64,000 nucleotides of DNA from contig NZ_PKUQ01000031.1 of the NCBI RefSeq assembly GCF_002866925.1, forward strand, positions 1 through 64,000, in the 5' to 3' direction. The stretch comes from Cohaesibacter celericrescens (GTDB taxonomy: Bacteria; Pseudomonadota; Alphaproteobacteria; Rhizobiales; Cohaesibacteraceae). The notes under the pieces are model-generated. The model was not told the DNA's origin, searched no databases, and saw nothing but the letters and a program-made list of their open reading frames with translations. Numbering within the stretch: position 1 is the first letter of the stretch; the number at the start of each line of letters is the position of its first letter. A program made the translations under genes and the position numbers. Of this stretch, positions 26,347 through 35,281 are shown one piece after another.

Positions 26347-28071
26347 TCAGTGGTTCTCCTGAGGTGGCAACGACGCATCGACAGCTGTACCAACCCCATC
26401 AAGAATGCCATTAGCAAACTCCAGTGCATCCTGTGGTAACCAGAAAGCGCGCATGGCTTCGTCCTCGGCATTCAAGACGGTGGCCGGTTTGAGACAGGGA
26501 AGTGCACGCTGGTCTGCTAGGTCTTGGGCGACGGAGAGAAACGGTTTGACACCAAGCCGCTCAGCCACTCTGCTCTCACCGTGGCAGGTCCAGAAAGCTT
26601 TCAGAGAGGCTGGTGCGCAAGGTCTGCTTGAGCGATGCTTCCAGTTTCCGTTTTTGACGTCGACTTCATAGTCGCACAGGAACCGCGTGCCGTGTTCACT
26701 AACAAACAGAATCGCATCGGTGATATAGTCGACGGTTTCTTCGTCGAAAAAATAATTGTAGCCAAGGCGTACCCAACCGGGTCGCATAACGCCCCTCCCA
26801 TTGCCGATTGCCTTTTCAAACTTCAAAGCATCTTCCAAAGAAATATCAAGCAAAGCATGAGCATAGGGTCCAGCACAGGAACAACCACCGCGGGCCTGAA
26901 TACCGAATAGATCATTCAAAAGCGCAACGACAAAACCATAATGAAGCCTTGACCCGTCAATGCGAATATTGAATGACAGGACACCAATCCGCTCTTTATT
27001 GGAGGGTCCAAGAATTTCGATATTTGGAGCTGCTCTAAGACGGTCAAATGCGGTGTTTGTTATGGCTTGTTCCCGCCGCTCAATCTCGAGCGCTCCGACC
27101 GCTTCTTTTAGCGCCATCACAGCCCCTGCCCGAATGTCGCCGATAATATCAGGGGTACCTGCCTCTTCACGGCGCTCAATATCGCGTACATAGGTATGAT
27201 GATCAGCCGTGACGTAGCTGACCGCTCCACCGCCGGTAATGCCGGGGCGGCCGTTTGTAAAAAGGGATTTATCAGCAATCAAAACCCCCGAGGCGCCTGG
27301 GCCACCAATGAATTTGTGGGAAGAATAAACGATGGCATCGATGCATGCATCGGGGTCTTCTGCATCAAGCTGTAGTTTCATTTCGATGTAAGGCGCGGCA
27401 GCTGCAAAATCACAAACAAACAGCGCGCTATTTTGGTGCAAAAGACGGGCAATTGAGACGAGGTCTGTGCGCACCCCCGTGACATTGGAAGCCGCAGAAA
27501 ACGCACCGATTTTCAGATCACTATCAGAGTAGGCAGCAAGGCGTTCGGCCAGAGCATCAAGGTCAATCTGGCCATCACTGCCCAGTGGAACGCGCTCAAT
27601 GGTCGCGCCTGTTTCACGCCAAGGCAAATCGTTCGAATGATGCTCATAGGGGCCAACAAAAACGACAGGCTGACGTCCGTCTTGGATCAATTCCTGTAAA
27701 GCCATCGCACTGACAAGACAGTCAACCGCGGTCGTTGCACCATTGCCAGCGAAAATCACCGCATGATTTTCCCCCGCACCGACGCTGGATGCGATGGTCT
27801 GGCGCGCTTCTTCTCGCAAGGCAGTGGTCTGGCGTCCGGTGTGTGAGGTTTCGGTATGGGTGTTGCCATACACCGGCAAAACGATTTTTTCGATCGCCGC
27901 TTCGATGAAACCCAAAGACCGGCCTGAAGCGACATAATCAGCATAGACCAGAGGTCGGGGTCCAAAAGGACCGGAAATAACACTGCGCTCGCCAATCACG
28001 CTATCGCGGATCAAAGAAATCAGGGGCTCTTCAGGCGAGATACTGCTGGAAGATGCAGACTTTAAGGGCAT
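26347..28071 (-). CDS. Cysteine desulfurase-like class V aminotransferase with C-terminal extension
   Basis: 574-residue PLP enzyme of the class V aminotransferase/NifS fold. Visible active-site features: the PLP-stacking His in PYEHHSNDLPW, Asp221 in FVCDFAAAA, PLP Lys253 in YSSHKFIGGPGASG and Cys397/Cys399 in ARGGCSCAGPY, the place of the catalytic loop Cys. The core is preceded by YADYVASGRSLGF. Unlike ordinary cysteine desulfurases of about 400 residues, about 100 extra residues follow the fold. It is the first gene of the Liv/ATC-hydrolase cluster, so a C-S lyase or desulfurase acting on a catabolic intermediate is more likely than Fe-S assembly. Confidence 0.85.
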   Translation of the reverse strand: MPLKSASSSSISPEEPLISLIRDSVIGERSVISGPFGPRPLVYADYVASGRSLGFIEAAIEKIVLPVYGNTHTETSHTGRQTTALREEARQTIASSVGAGENHAVIFAGNGATTAVDCLVSAMALQELIQDGRQPVVFVGPYEHHSNDLPWRETGATIERVPLGSDGQIDLDALAERLAAYSDSDLKIGAFSAASNVTGVRTDLVSIARLLHQNSALFVCDFAAAAPYIEMKLQLDAEDPDACIDAIVYSSHKFIGGPGASGVLIADKSLFTNGRPGITGGGAVSYVTADHHTYVRDIERREEAGTPDIIGDIRAGAVMALKEAVGALEIERREQAITNTAFDRLRAAPNIEILGPSNKERIGVLSFNIRIDGSRLHYGFVVALLNDLFGIQARGGCSCAGPYAHALLDISLEDALKFEKAIGNGRGVMRPGWVRLGYNYFFDEETVDYITDAILFVSEHGTRFLCDYEVDVKNGNWKHRSSRPCAPASLKAFWTCHGESRVAERLGVKPFLSVAQDLADQRALPCLKPATVLNAEDEAMRAFWLPQDALEFANGILDGVGTAVDASLPPQENH

Positions 28072-28566
28072 TTTTGATTGCCTTGGGTTCTGGTTTTGAG
28101 TGTGGCGGTTTATTTAAGGCCACGATGCCGAATATATGGCATCAGCTTTGCGTCAATTTTTCTGGTAAAATGTTGTCTAAAAATCAATAAATACGCAACA
28201 AAAAACTATTATTTAATTAATAAAAGCAAAGCCATGCTATTTTTCCTTATAAATTCAGAATTTGAACAGTTAAATATTTCCAATAATGAACTAGCCATAA
28301 AAAATTGTTCGCCACCTTCTAATACTAAATTCTAATACGAAGTCGGAAACAATCCAAGCAGCTCGCCTTGTGGAATTGCGCAACTGGGGAAACCGATTGC
28401 ATCTATCTTAATGCGTATTATCGGCAATAAAATTAAATTCTTTTTTGAATATGTTTTAGAAATTGATTTTTTTACCACCGGGTGTATCATCAACTCTAAG
28501 CAGATGACGGCGAGGCGATTGAACCGAATCCGACCAACATCTGCCCTAGCAAGGGAGTTAATGGCC
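28072..28566. promoter_or_regulatory. AT-rich divergent region between the PLP enzyme and the aldolase operon
   Basis: About 500 gene-free bases, markedly richer in A and T than the neighbours, separating two divergent operons and so holding both promoters. I see no convincing hairpin, RNA or operator. An open frame runs into the aldolase gene from 28411 but has no ribosome site and an unrelated sequence. Confidence 0.5.
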
Positions 28567-29571
28567 ATGTCTTCACCTAAACGTCTCGATCAAAAACTGG
28601 CACGCATTGAAAAAGGCGACTATACCCCGTCCGATTTCATCATTGCAGATGCCAAAGATGCTGATATGGCGGGTGGGATTGCCGCTAATGGGCCTCGATT
28701 GGATGCCTCTGGACAACCAACCAGCATGATGCGGCCAATGCAGGTGTATCGGGATGATATGGTGGCAATGATCCAGTCCGATCTTGTTGACATCATGCTC
28801 ACGTCTCTCTCCTCTGCCGAATATCTCAGCTCAGCAGGCCATTTTGCGGGTAGCGACATCACGCCGACCGTGCGGCTTAATGACGGCAGCGACATTTGGT
28901 TGATGCGCGGGGCTGATTATAAGCGCCTGCCCTGTCAACCTTTCCGCACGGCACGGCTAGACCGGGTCAGACCCGTCGCCGATCTGGGGCTCTATGCCAT
29001 CACTTTCTATAATGATCTCGAAAAGGATTATCGCACACTAGAGGCCTATGCTCAATTTCGCGACGAGGCGAACGCTGCTGGTATTCGCCACTTTCTGGAG
29101 GTGTTCAATCCCCATTTCGATGTTGCGACACCCGGCACGGATTTTGCCTCCTATAACAATGACGCTATCGTCCGAACCCTTGCCGGTGTTTCCAGACTCG
29201 ACGGGCCTATTTTTCTGAAAATGGCCTATAACGGCCCACACGCAACCGAGGAGCTTGCCAGCTATGACCCAAGCAGGCTGATCGTCGGTATACTCGGCGG
29301 CGCTTTTTCTACTACACGGGACACACTCGAAATGGTCAAGCAGGCCGAGCGCTATGGTGCACGGGTTGCTCTGTTTGGACGCCGGATTTTCTTTGCAGAA
29401 AGTTCGACTGGTATCGTGCGGACTATGCGCAGAATGCTCGAGGAAGACATCAGCTCGGAAGAGAGCTGTAAAACCTATTATGACGAACTACTCAAAGCGG
29501 GCATAAAACCCAAACTCAGTCTTGCAGAAGATCTGGAGCTTACCGATCCGGTATTGAAAGCGGGATTCTGA
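28567..29571 (+). CDS. DhnA/LacD-like class I aldolase-type beta/alpha-barrel protein
   Basis: 334-residue protein with the sequence layout of class I aldolases of the FbaB/LacD/DhnA type. IFLKMAYNGPHA carries the likely Schiff-base Lys; LIVGILGGAFSTTRDTLEMV and RYGARVALFGRRIF resemble the phosphate-binding GG and GR loops. The start at 28567 has AGGGAG nine bases upstream; another ATG two codons earlier is too close. It is followed two bases later by an RpiR regulator and then a PfkB kinase. That suggests an isomer-kinase-aldolase route for an unknown sugar or sulfo-sugar phosphate. I do not recognise a characterised orthologue. Confidence 0.7.
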   Translation: MSSPKRLDQKLARIEKGDYTPSDFIIADAKDADMAGGIAANGPRLDASGQPTSMMRPMQVYRDDMVAMIQSDLVDIMLTSLSSAEYLSSAGHFAGSDITPTVRLNDGSDIWLMRGADYKRLPCQPFRTARLDRVRPVADLGLYAITFYNDLEKDYRTLEAYAQFRDEANAAGIRHFLEVFNPHFDVATPGTDFASYNNDAIVRTLAGVSRLDGPIFLKMAYNGPHATEELASYDPSRLIVGILGGAFSTTRDTLEMVKQAERYGARVALFGRRIFFAESSTGIVRTMRRMLEEDISSEESCKTYYDELLKAGIKPKLSLAEDLELTDPVLKAGF

Positions 29572-29573
29572 GC

Positions 29574-30530
29574 ATGGAAGGCTCTTCCCAGACCCCACCG
29601 AAGAGCGATGTTTCTGACGGCCCCGTCATCGATATTTTTCAAAGGATGGTCGCGACAGCCCGATCCGGGGACCAAACCATGTCAGCCTTGGCCAAATGGA
29701 TTTTGAACCATCAGGACGCGACTCGCAAACTGACCATTTCCGAGCTGGCCAACCAAACGGACGTCAGCCAGACAACGGTTTTCCGCTTTTGCAAACTGCT
29801 CGGGTTGAAGGGCTATAAAGACCTACGTCTTGCGTTGGCTGAAGGGCATGGCTTGGCATTGGGCACCCAACTGGCCGGAGAGGCCGGTTTGTCTGATGGC
29901 GGGCTTGATCATTCTCTCAAAAGCATCATGCTTCGCGTGGTTGAGGCCAATGTGGAGCAGCTCTTAAGGACAGCCAGAATTGTATCTCACGAGGCACTCA
30001 CAGAGGTAGTCAACTTACTGCTTGATGCAAGCCAGATTCAAATCGTCGGCTTTGGCAGCTCGGCCCCCATCGCCATTGATGCCTGTCGTCGCCTTCTCTC
30101 TTTAGGGTATACGGCCAGCGCGCACAGCGATCCCCATATTCTTGCCGTGGTCACAGCAAATGCAAAGCCAGGCACGGTTTTTGTCGGAATTAGCAATTCC
30201 GGGCGCACGCGCGATCTCATCGACTGCTTTACAACGCTGGGCAAGCGCGGTGTTAAACGCGTTCTTCTTACCAGTGATCCGGATGCCGTAGGAACCAAGC
30301 AGGCGGATCTAGTGCTGGTCTCGGCGGTGCGGCGCATGCCCCCTTCTCTGGACGTCATCGGCACGCGCGTCTCTCAATTGGCAATTATAGAGGCACTCTG
30401 TGTGGCATTGGCAGAGAAGGACCCTCGAGCATCAAGCGCCGTCTGTGATACCGGACAGTTGGATGCGGAAATCGCCAAAAAGAGATTGCCCCAAGCAGCC
30501 CAGCGAAATCGCGGGAAACAGGAGGAATGA
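29574..30530 (+). CDS. RpiR/MurR-family transcriptional regulator
   Basis: 318-residue regulator with an N-terminal RpiR helix-turn-helix (about residues 20-95, including TISELANQTDVSQTTVFRFCKLLGLKGYKDLRL split over two helices) and a C-terminal SIS sugar-phosphate-binding domain (IQIVGFGSSAPIAIDA, VFVGISNSGRTRDLID). It is translated two bases after the aldolase-like gene and is followed by a PfkB kinase, so it should sense a phosphorylated intermediate of this small operon. Control of the divergent cluster is possible too. Confidence 0.92.
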   Translation: MEGSSQTPPKSDVSDGPVIDIFQRMVATARSGDQTMSALAKWILNHQDATRKLTISELANQTDVSQTTVFRFCKLLGLKGYKDLRLALAEGHGLALGTQLAGEAGLSDGGLDHSLKSIMLRVVEANVEQLLRTARIVSHEALTEVVNLLLDASQIQIVGFGSSAPIAIDACRRLLSLGYTASAHSDPHILAVVTANAKPGTVFVGISNSGRTRDLIDCFTTLGKRGVKRVLLTSDPDAVGTKQADLVLVSAVRRMPPSLDVIGTRVSQLAIIEALCVALAEKDPRASSAVCDTGQLDAEIAKKRLPQAAQRNRGKQEE

Positions 30531-30533
30531 GCC

Positions 30534-31550
30534 ATGAACCGACAAGGCATCATTTGTGCGGGTAACTGGATCGTTGATATCGTGCATGAAATTGACCAAT
30601 GGCCGAACAAAAGCGAGCTTGCAACGATTTTGAGAGAAAAAAACGGGGTTGGCGGGGGTGCCGCCAATGTCGTCATGGCCCTGTCGCACCTTGATTGCGA
30701 TTTTCCTCTTGTACCATTTGGTGCGATCGGACAGGACGACCATTCCAGAATTATACTCGATGCCTGTATGGCACTCGATTTACCCATAGATCATCTGATC
30801 CGCCGTTCCGACATTCCCACCGCCCACACCCATGTTATGTCAGTGCCGGGAGACAGTCGCACCTTTTTCTATCATGGGGGAGCGAACGACAGCCTGTCAC
30901 AGCAAGACTTCACGACGGGTTTCTTCGCACAGTCAAATGCCAGAATCTTTTATCTGGGTTATTTGATGCTGCTTGAGCAGCTCGACAGGATCGAGAATGG
31001 CACGAGCGGGGCTGCACAAATTCTCGCCCGGGCACAAAAGGCGGGGTTAACAACCTGCGTCGATCTGGTTTCTGCAAGCAGTGAGAATTTCTCAACCATC
31101 GTCTCCTATGCCGCCCCCTACATCAATTACCTGATCGTAAATGAAGTCGAGGCGTGCCGTGCCAGTCAAATCCCTCTTGCCACCGACACAGTGCCACCAG
31201 ACGTGACTTTGATCGAGGCGGCGCGCACCCTTCTCGCATCCGGCATCAACGATGCTGTCATTATTCACTGTCCGGAAAAGGCTCTGTGGTTGGGCCAAAA
31301 CGCCGAGCCCATTCTGATGCGGCCTGATCGGCTACCCCCAGAAGCTATCGTCAGTCCGGTTGGGGCTGGAGATGCCTTCTGCAGTGGCATTCTGTATGGG
31401 ATCCATGAAGGTTTGTCGCCGGATAAGACGCTGATCTTAGCACACACCATCGCCACTGCATCCATGACAGGCGTCACTGCAACCGAGAGCATCCCGCCCC
31501 TCAAACAATTGATGCCAGAAGTCTTTGACCAAACCCAACCACACGACTGA
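30534..31550 (+). CDS. PfkB-family carbohydrate kinase
   Basis: 338-residue ribokinase-fold kinase transferring phosphate from ATP to a sugar hydroxyl. The first signature region is VGGGAANVVMALSHLDCDF (about residues 38-57). The second, with the catalytic Asp, is SPVGAGDAFCSGILYG (about residues 280-295). It starts three bases after the RpiR stop with AGGAGGAA-like sequence ahead. Operon partners are the aldolase-like gene and the RpiR regulator. There is no sugar transporter next to it, so the substrate is unknown. Confidence 0.9.
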   Translation: MNRQGIICAGNWIVDIVHEIDQWPNKSELATILREKNGVGGGAANVVMALSHLDCDFPLVPFGAIGQDDHSRIILDACMALDLPIDHLIRRSDIPTAHTHVMSVPGDSRTFFYHGGANDSLSQQDFTTGFFAQSNARIFYLGYLMLLEQLDRIENGTSGAAQILARAQKAGLTTCVDLVSASSENFSTIVSYAAPYINYLIVNEVEACRASQIPLATDTVPPDVTLIEAARTLLASGINDAVIIHCPEKALWLGQNAEPILMRPDRLPPEAIVSPVGAGDAFCSGILYGIHEGLSPDKTLILAHTIATASMTGVTATESIPPLKQLMPEVFDQTQPHD

Positions 31551-31718
31551 ACCGCATAGCAGACTCTAGTGATGTGACTGTCGGGAGCTAAATGAGGAAA
31601 CTCTTGAAATCGCATCAGACAACGGGATGAGATAGCGTAGCAAACAATAACAAGAAGAGATCAATAATCATCTGGATTATTGAAGCAACGTAACAAATTA
31701 AAAATTTTTGAAAGTTTA

Positions 31719-31808
31719 TGGCGGAGAGACAGGGATTCGAACCCTGGAGACGGTTACCCGCCTACACACTTTCCAGGCGTGCGCCTTCGACCACTCGGCC
31801 ACCTCTCC
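31719..31808 (-). tRNA. tRNA-Ser(GGA)
   Basis: Minus-strand type II tRNA of 90 bases including an encoded CCA. The acceptor stem pairs GGAGAGG with TCTCTCC (one G-U pair), the discriminator is G, the T loop is TTCGAAT, the anticodon loop CTGGAAA has GGA in the centre, and a long variable arm is present as expected for serine. It stands alone with no integrase nearby. Confidence 0.97.
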
Positions 31809-31826
31809 GTACCAAAACGTGGCCGA

Positions 31827-31854
31827 ACTATAGCCAAATGAAACCGGAACGCAA
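31827..31854 (-). promoter_or_regulatory. Sigma-70-type promoter for tRNA-Ser
   Basis: On the minus strand TTGCGT, 16 bases, then TATAGT. The -10 box ends 19 bases before the mature tRNA 5' end. The rest of the gene-free stretch 31809-32197 shows nothing recognisable. Confidence 0.6.
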
Positions 31855-32197
31855 GCCGCTAAACCCACCTGTTGACAGAAAAACGATCTCATTGCCTTTT
31901 GGGTTCTTCATGTAAATGATTTTAATGGTTATTCCATGCGCAAAATATCAGTCAAAGCTGGATATTGATGACGCTTTGTTGCTGTTGGCATCCACGACAG
32001 ATAGCCAACAGGGTTGAAAGGGCTGAGATTTTCAGGGCCTCCATATCCGGTTGACCGCTTTGATTGCTCGTTCCTTGGCTAGGATAATGCATGACCAATT
32101 CGCGTCATTTGTGCTAAAGCAGTTGTATATTTCCATAGTTTCTCTTATGTGCACGGCACTCTCGCTGTCTGGAGCAGAGAACTGAAAGGTCCGATTT

Positions 32198-32518
32198 ATG
32201 AAATTTGTCCGTTTTGTCTTCACCATATCCGGATTGTGGACTTGTGCGTTGGCGCTGCTTGCGCTGGTCTTGGATGGCGTGCGCTCGATTGCGGCAAACG
32301 AACTGGTGATGAAATCACTGGGGGCGACATGGTTCGAGCTCGATAGTGCAAGCCTCAATCTGACTCAAGCTGTTATTCAACGTAATGTGCATCCGCTCGT
32401 CTGGGATCCACTGGTGCAGTGGATTTTGACCATGCCGGCTTGGCTTGTAGCCGCAGTGATCGGAGCTGGCTTGATTTATTTGGGTCGAAAACGTCGCCCC
32501 AAAGTGATCCGGATTTAG
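32198..32518 (+). CDS. Small membrane protein of unknown function
   Basis: 106-residue protein I do not recognise. It has two hydrophobic segments: residues 5-28 (VRFVFTISGLWTCALALLAL) and about 78-96 (MPAWLVAAVIGAGLIYLG), followed by a basic tail (RKRRPKV). A hydrophilic loop with DSASLNLTQAVIQRNVHP lies between and, by the positive-inside rule, is probably periplasmic. GAACTGAAAGG precedes the ATG. It sits 60 bases before msrA on the same strand. Nothing in the sequence gives a function. Confidence 0.65.
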   Translation: MKFVRFVFTISGLWTCALALLALVLDGVRSIAANELVMKSLGATWFELDSASLNLTQAVIQRNVHPLVWDPLVQWILTMPAWLVAAVIGAGLIYLGRKRRPKVIRI

Positions 32519-32578
32519 TTCCTCGCCCTACGAATAAAGCAGCGGTATAACCAGCATGCAGCCACGAGGAGAATGACA

Positions 32579-33226
32579 ATGTTCGGATTTTCGCGAAAAA
32601 AATTGGAAATGCCAACGCAGGAAACGGCCCTTGAAGGGCGTGATATGCCAATTCCTACCGCCGAAACACATTTTGTTCTTGGAACAGCCCTCAAAGCCCC
32701 CTTCCCGCAAGGCTTTGAGCAAGCGATGATTGGAATGGGCTGTTTCTGGGGGGCGGAACGCATTTTCTGGCAGCAGGACGGCGTCTACACGACAGCCGTT
32801 GGATATAGCGGCGGGATCACACCAAACGCGACCTATGAAGAGGTCTGCAGCGGTAAAACGGGTCATAACGAAGTGGTTGTTGTGGTTTTTGATCCCACCA
32901 TCATTCCCTATCTAGCATTGCTGACTCTATTTTGGGAACATCATGACCCAACGCAGGGCATGCGGCAGGGTAACGATATCGGCACACAATATAGATCCGG
33001 TATTTACACCTACTCTGATGCGCAGGCCGTTGAGGCAAAAGCATCTCAAGCAGCCTATCAATCAGCCCTTGCGGCACGCAACTATGGCCCCATCACCAGC
33101 GAAATAACTTCTGCAGGGCCGTTTTATTATGCCGAGGCGCACCATCAGCAATATCTGGCGAAAAATCCAGATGGCTATTGTGGGCTGGGTGGCACCGGCG
33201 TTTCGTGTCCGGTGCCTCACAGCTAA
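32579..33226 (+). CDS. msrA: Peptide methionine sulfoxide reductase MsrA
   Basis: 215-residue enzyme reducing methionine-S-sulfoxide in proteins and free form. The catalytic Cys lies in [13 protein letters not shown] (about residue 55) and C-terminal Cys residues in [15 protein letters not shown] are the resolving candidates. Other family blocks are [25 protein letters not shown] and [15 protein letters not shown]. The ATG at 32579 is seven bases after GAGGAG; an ATG two codons earlier is too close. The N-terminal 45 residues before the catalytic motif are typical of the long alphaproteobacterial form. Confidence 0.95.
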   Translation: MFGFSRKKLEMPTQETALEGRDMPIPTAETHFVLGTALKAPFPQGFEQAMIGMGCFWGAERIFWQQDGVYTTAVGYSGGITPNATYEEVCSGKTGHNEVVVVVFDPTIIPYLALLTLFWEHHDPTQGMRQGNDIGTQYRSGIYTYSDAQAVEAKASQAAYQSALAARNYGPITSEITSAGPFYYAEAHHQQYLAKNPDGYCGLGGTGVSCPVPHS

Positions 33227-33234
33227 CGCATATA

Positions 33235-34308
33235 TCAGTTTTGCAGCGGTCTCGATCGGGGCAAGGCAAACAATTGAGAAATTGGCTCAGATGGTGCGAA
33301 GCGTGACGGATTGGCAGATGTATTTTGTAATCCGGTAACGGGCGCAGCGTCCAACACCGCTGAACAGGCTTGCGGCAGATCGCTCAAGGTGATTTGCCGT
33401 TTTTTCTTTGGTTTCACCTTTGGAGCTCCCTTTTTGGGCTTTTTAGGTGTCCAAGGGTCGTCAGATAGCCACCATGACAGCTCTTTGCCACACCCATCTC
33501 CGGCGGGTGGAGGTGCCTGATTTTTACAGCCTGTACTACCCGCAGGGCAGCTCATACGAATATGGAAGTGGTAATGATGTCCGTACCACGGGCGCACCTG
33601 TCGCAACCATGCCCGATCAGAACCGGCCCGATCACATAAGGCTTTCTTGATGCCGGGATGAACAAAGATCCGCGCAAGACCTGGGGTTGAGGCAGCGCGC
33701 TTGATCAGACGGAAATGGGCCATGGTGAATTTCTTTGGGTCAATCGTGCGGGTGCCTTTCTTCAACATAGAAATGGCCGAAATCTCTTCCCGTTCCTTGC
33801 GCGTAAAGCGACGATCGGGCATTGGGCGCAACCAAATATCGGCATCAAGACCGATTTGATGAGACGCATGTCCCGAAATCATTGGCCCCCCTCTGGGTTG
33901 GGCCAAATCGCCAACCAACAACCCGTTCCAGCCATCGTATGTTTTGGCATCCACTGCGAGTTTTTCGATAAATGCTATAAGGTTCGGGTGGCCCCAGTTG
34001 CGATTACGAGACAGGCGCATTGCCTGCCATGCAGGGCCGTCAATAGACAGCGCGCGAGCCCCCGCGAGGCACCCTTTGGCGTAAGAGCCTATTGCTCGGG
34101 CCTGCAAATTGGCCGGAGCCGTCTTTTTGCCAAACAATTGTTTGGCCGCTGTTTGTGCGTAGGCCGGATCAGCTGTGAAGCCACCCATCACCACCAGACT
34201 GATCACGCAGCCGATAAAAGCCCCCCCAAACTCGTGCAGAAGGGTCCGTTCAAGAGAATGGTTCTCTTTGATCTTGTGTTTGGGCGTATGCGCTTTGAGG
34301 GGCGACAT
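33235..34308 (-). CDS. mepA: Penicillin-insensitive murein endopeptidase MepA
   Basis: 357-residue M74-family (LAS) metallopeptidase that cuts D-Ala-meso-DAP cross-links in peptidoglycan in the periplasm. A membrane or signal segment (residues 30-52, GGAFIGCVISLVVMGGF) precedes the catalytic part. Zinc-site motifs are SGHASHQIGLDADIWL and HYHFHIRMSCP, with further blocks GHPNLIAFIEKLA and RIFVHPGIKKALC. GGAG seven bases before the ATG at 34308 sets the start. It is convergent with msrA, nine bases apart. Confidence 0.93.
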   Translation of the reverse strand: MSPLKAHTPKHKIKENHSLERTLLHEFGGAFIGCVISLVVMGGFTADPAYAQTAAKQLFGKKTAPANLQARAIGSYAKGCLAGARALSIDGPAWQAMRLSRNRNWGHPNLIAFIEKLAVDAKTYDGWNGLLVGDLAQPRGGPMISGHASHQIGLDADIWLRPMPDRRFTRKEREEISAISMLKKGTRTIDPKKFTMAHFRLIKRAASTPGLARIFVHPGIKKALCDRAGSDRAWLRQVRPWYGHHYHFHIRMSCPAGSTGCKNQAPPPAGDGCGKELSWWLSDDPWTPKKPKKGAPKVKPKKKRQITLSDLPQACSAVLDAAPVTGLQNTSANPSRFAPSEPISQLFALPRSRPLQN

Positions 34309-34419
34309 GACCTTGCTCCGATTAATCACAGTTGGCGTGGTTGCGACTCTATGCACGAATTGTTAACCATAAGTGGATAGCGAACGCTTTTTTCAGAGAT
34401 TCAGCAGGATGCGTAACAA

Positions 34420-34992
34420 ATGCGTTTATTTCCGGGCTTTTTGATTCTTTCGACCCTACTAACAGGATGTGCAAGTTTAACCGAAGATGAGTGCGCGGTT
34501 GGAGAATGGGCGAGGATCGGCGCCAATGACGCAGCGCAGGGGCTCAAAGCATCCCGACTCACAGATCACAAGAAGGCCTGTGAACGGTACAATATCGAAC
34601 CAGACCAAACCACATATATGGAAGGCTACCGCCGCGGACTGGTCGCTTACTGCACCCCGACCAACGGCTTCAATGTCGGGCGCAATGGCTACACTTATCG
34701 CACCATTTGCCCGAGGGATACTGAAACCGGTTTTCTCAGCGGCTATAAGCGCGGCACGACGTTGCACAACATTGAGACATCAATAGCTCAAGTGCGCGAC
34801 AGCTTGCGCGAGGTCCGAACCCAAATCGGAGAATTACGAGCGGCACCATCCAAAGAAAACCGCGATGCGCGGATGCGGCTTTACAGCGAGGAAAATCGTC
34901 TGGAAAATGAAGAAGCCCGGCTAGGTCGCCAACGAGATGCAGCGCTTGTGAATGCAGACATCTTTTTGCAGAACATCAATCCCGATATTTAA
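34420..34992 (+). CDS. DUF2799-family lipoprotein
   Basis: 190-residue predicted lipoprotein. The signal peptide ends in the lipobox LLTGC, acylated at Cys17. The mature part has the DUF2799 pattern (ECAVGEWARIGANDAAQG, then GYRRGLVAYCTP) with repeated G-x-x-D/G-x-x-G elements. The last third (TSIAQVRDSLREVRTQIGEL onward) is a likely coiled coil. Function is unknown for the family. It is divergent from mepA, so a cell-envelope role is plausible from location and context only. Confidence 0.8.
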   Translation: MRLFPGFLILSTLLTGCASLTEDECAVGEWARIGANDAAQGLKASRLTDHKKACERYNIEPDQTTYMEGYRRGLVAYCTPTNGFNVGRNGYTYRTICPRDTETGFLSGYKRGTTLHNIETSIAQVRDSLREVRTQIGELRAAPSKENRDARMRLYSEENRLENEEARLGRQRDAALVNADIFLQNINPDI

Positions 34993-35281
34993 GAGGCAAT
35001 GTAGTTTGGTCTCAAGCAACGCAAATAGGCTGAACATACCATCATAGATTGAACATCTTCCCAACATAAGCTAAGAGTTGGCAAGAGAGGATTGACAAGG
35101 GATCGTTAACCCTATCCTAGAATGCTGCATATGAATGACAGTTTTCTGTTGGTTTGAAGACTCCGTTAAGGCTCTTGGATTAAGATCGGCCTTGTCATCG
35201 ACTACAATCTGACCGAGCAGGCGTTAAAAATCGTCATGGGGAGCCCGGACCCGGATATAGTCACAGACGTCTGGGGACATA

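Noticed and set aside
31719..31808. tRNA-Ser as a phage or island attachment site
   Set aside because: There is no integrase, no direct repeat of the tRNA 3' end and no mobile genes on either side.
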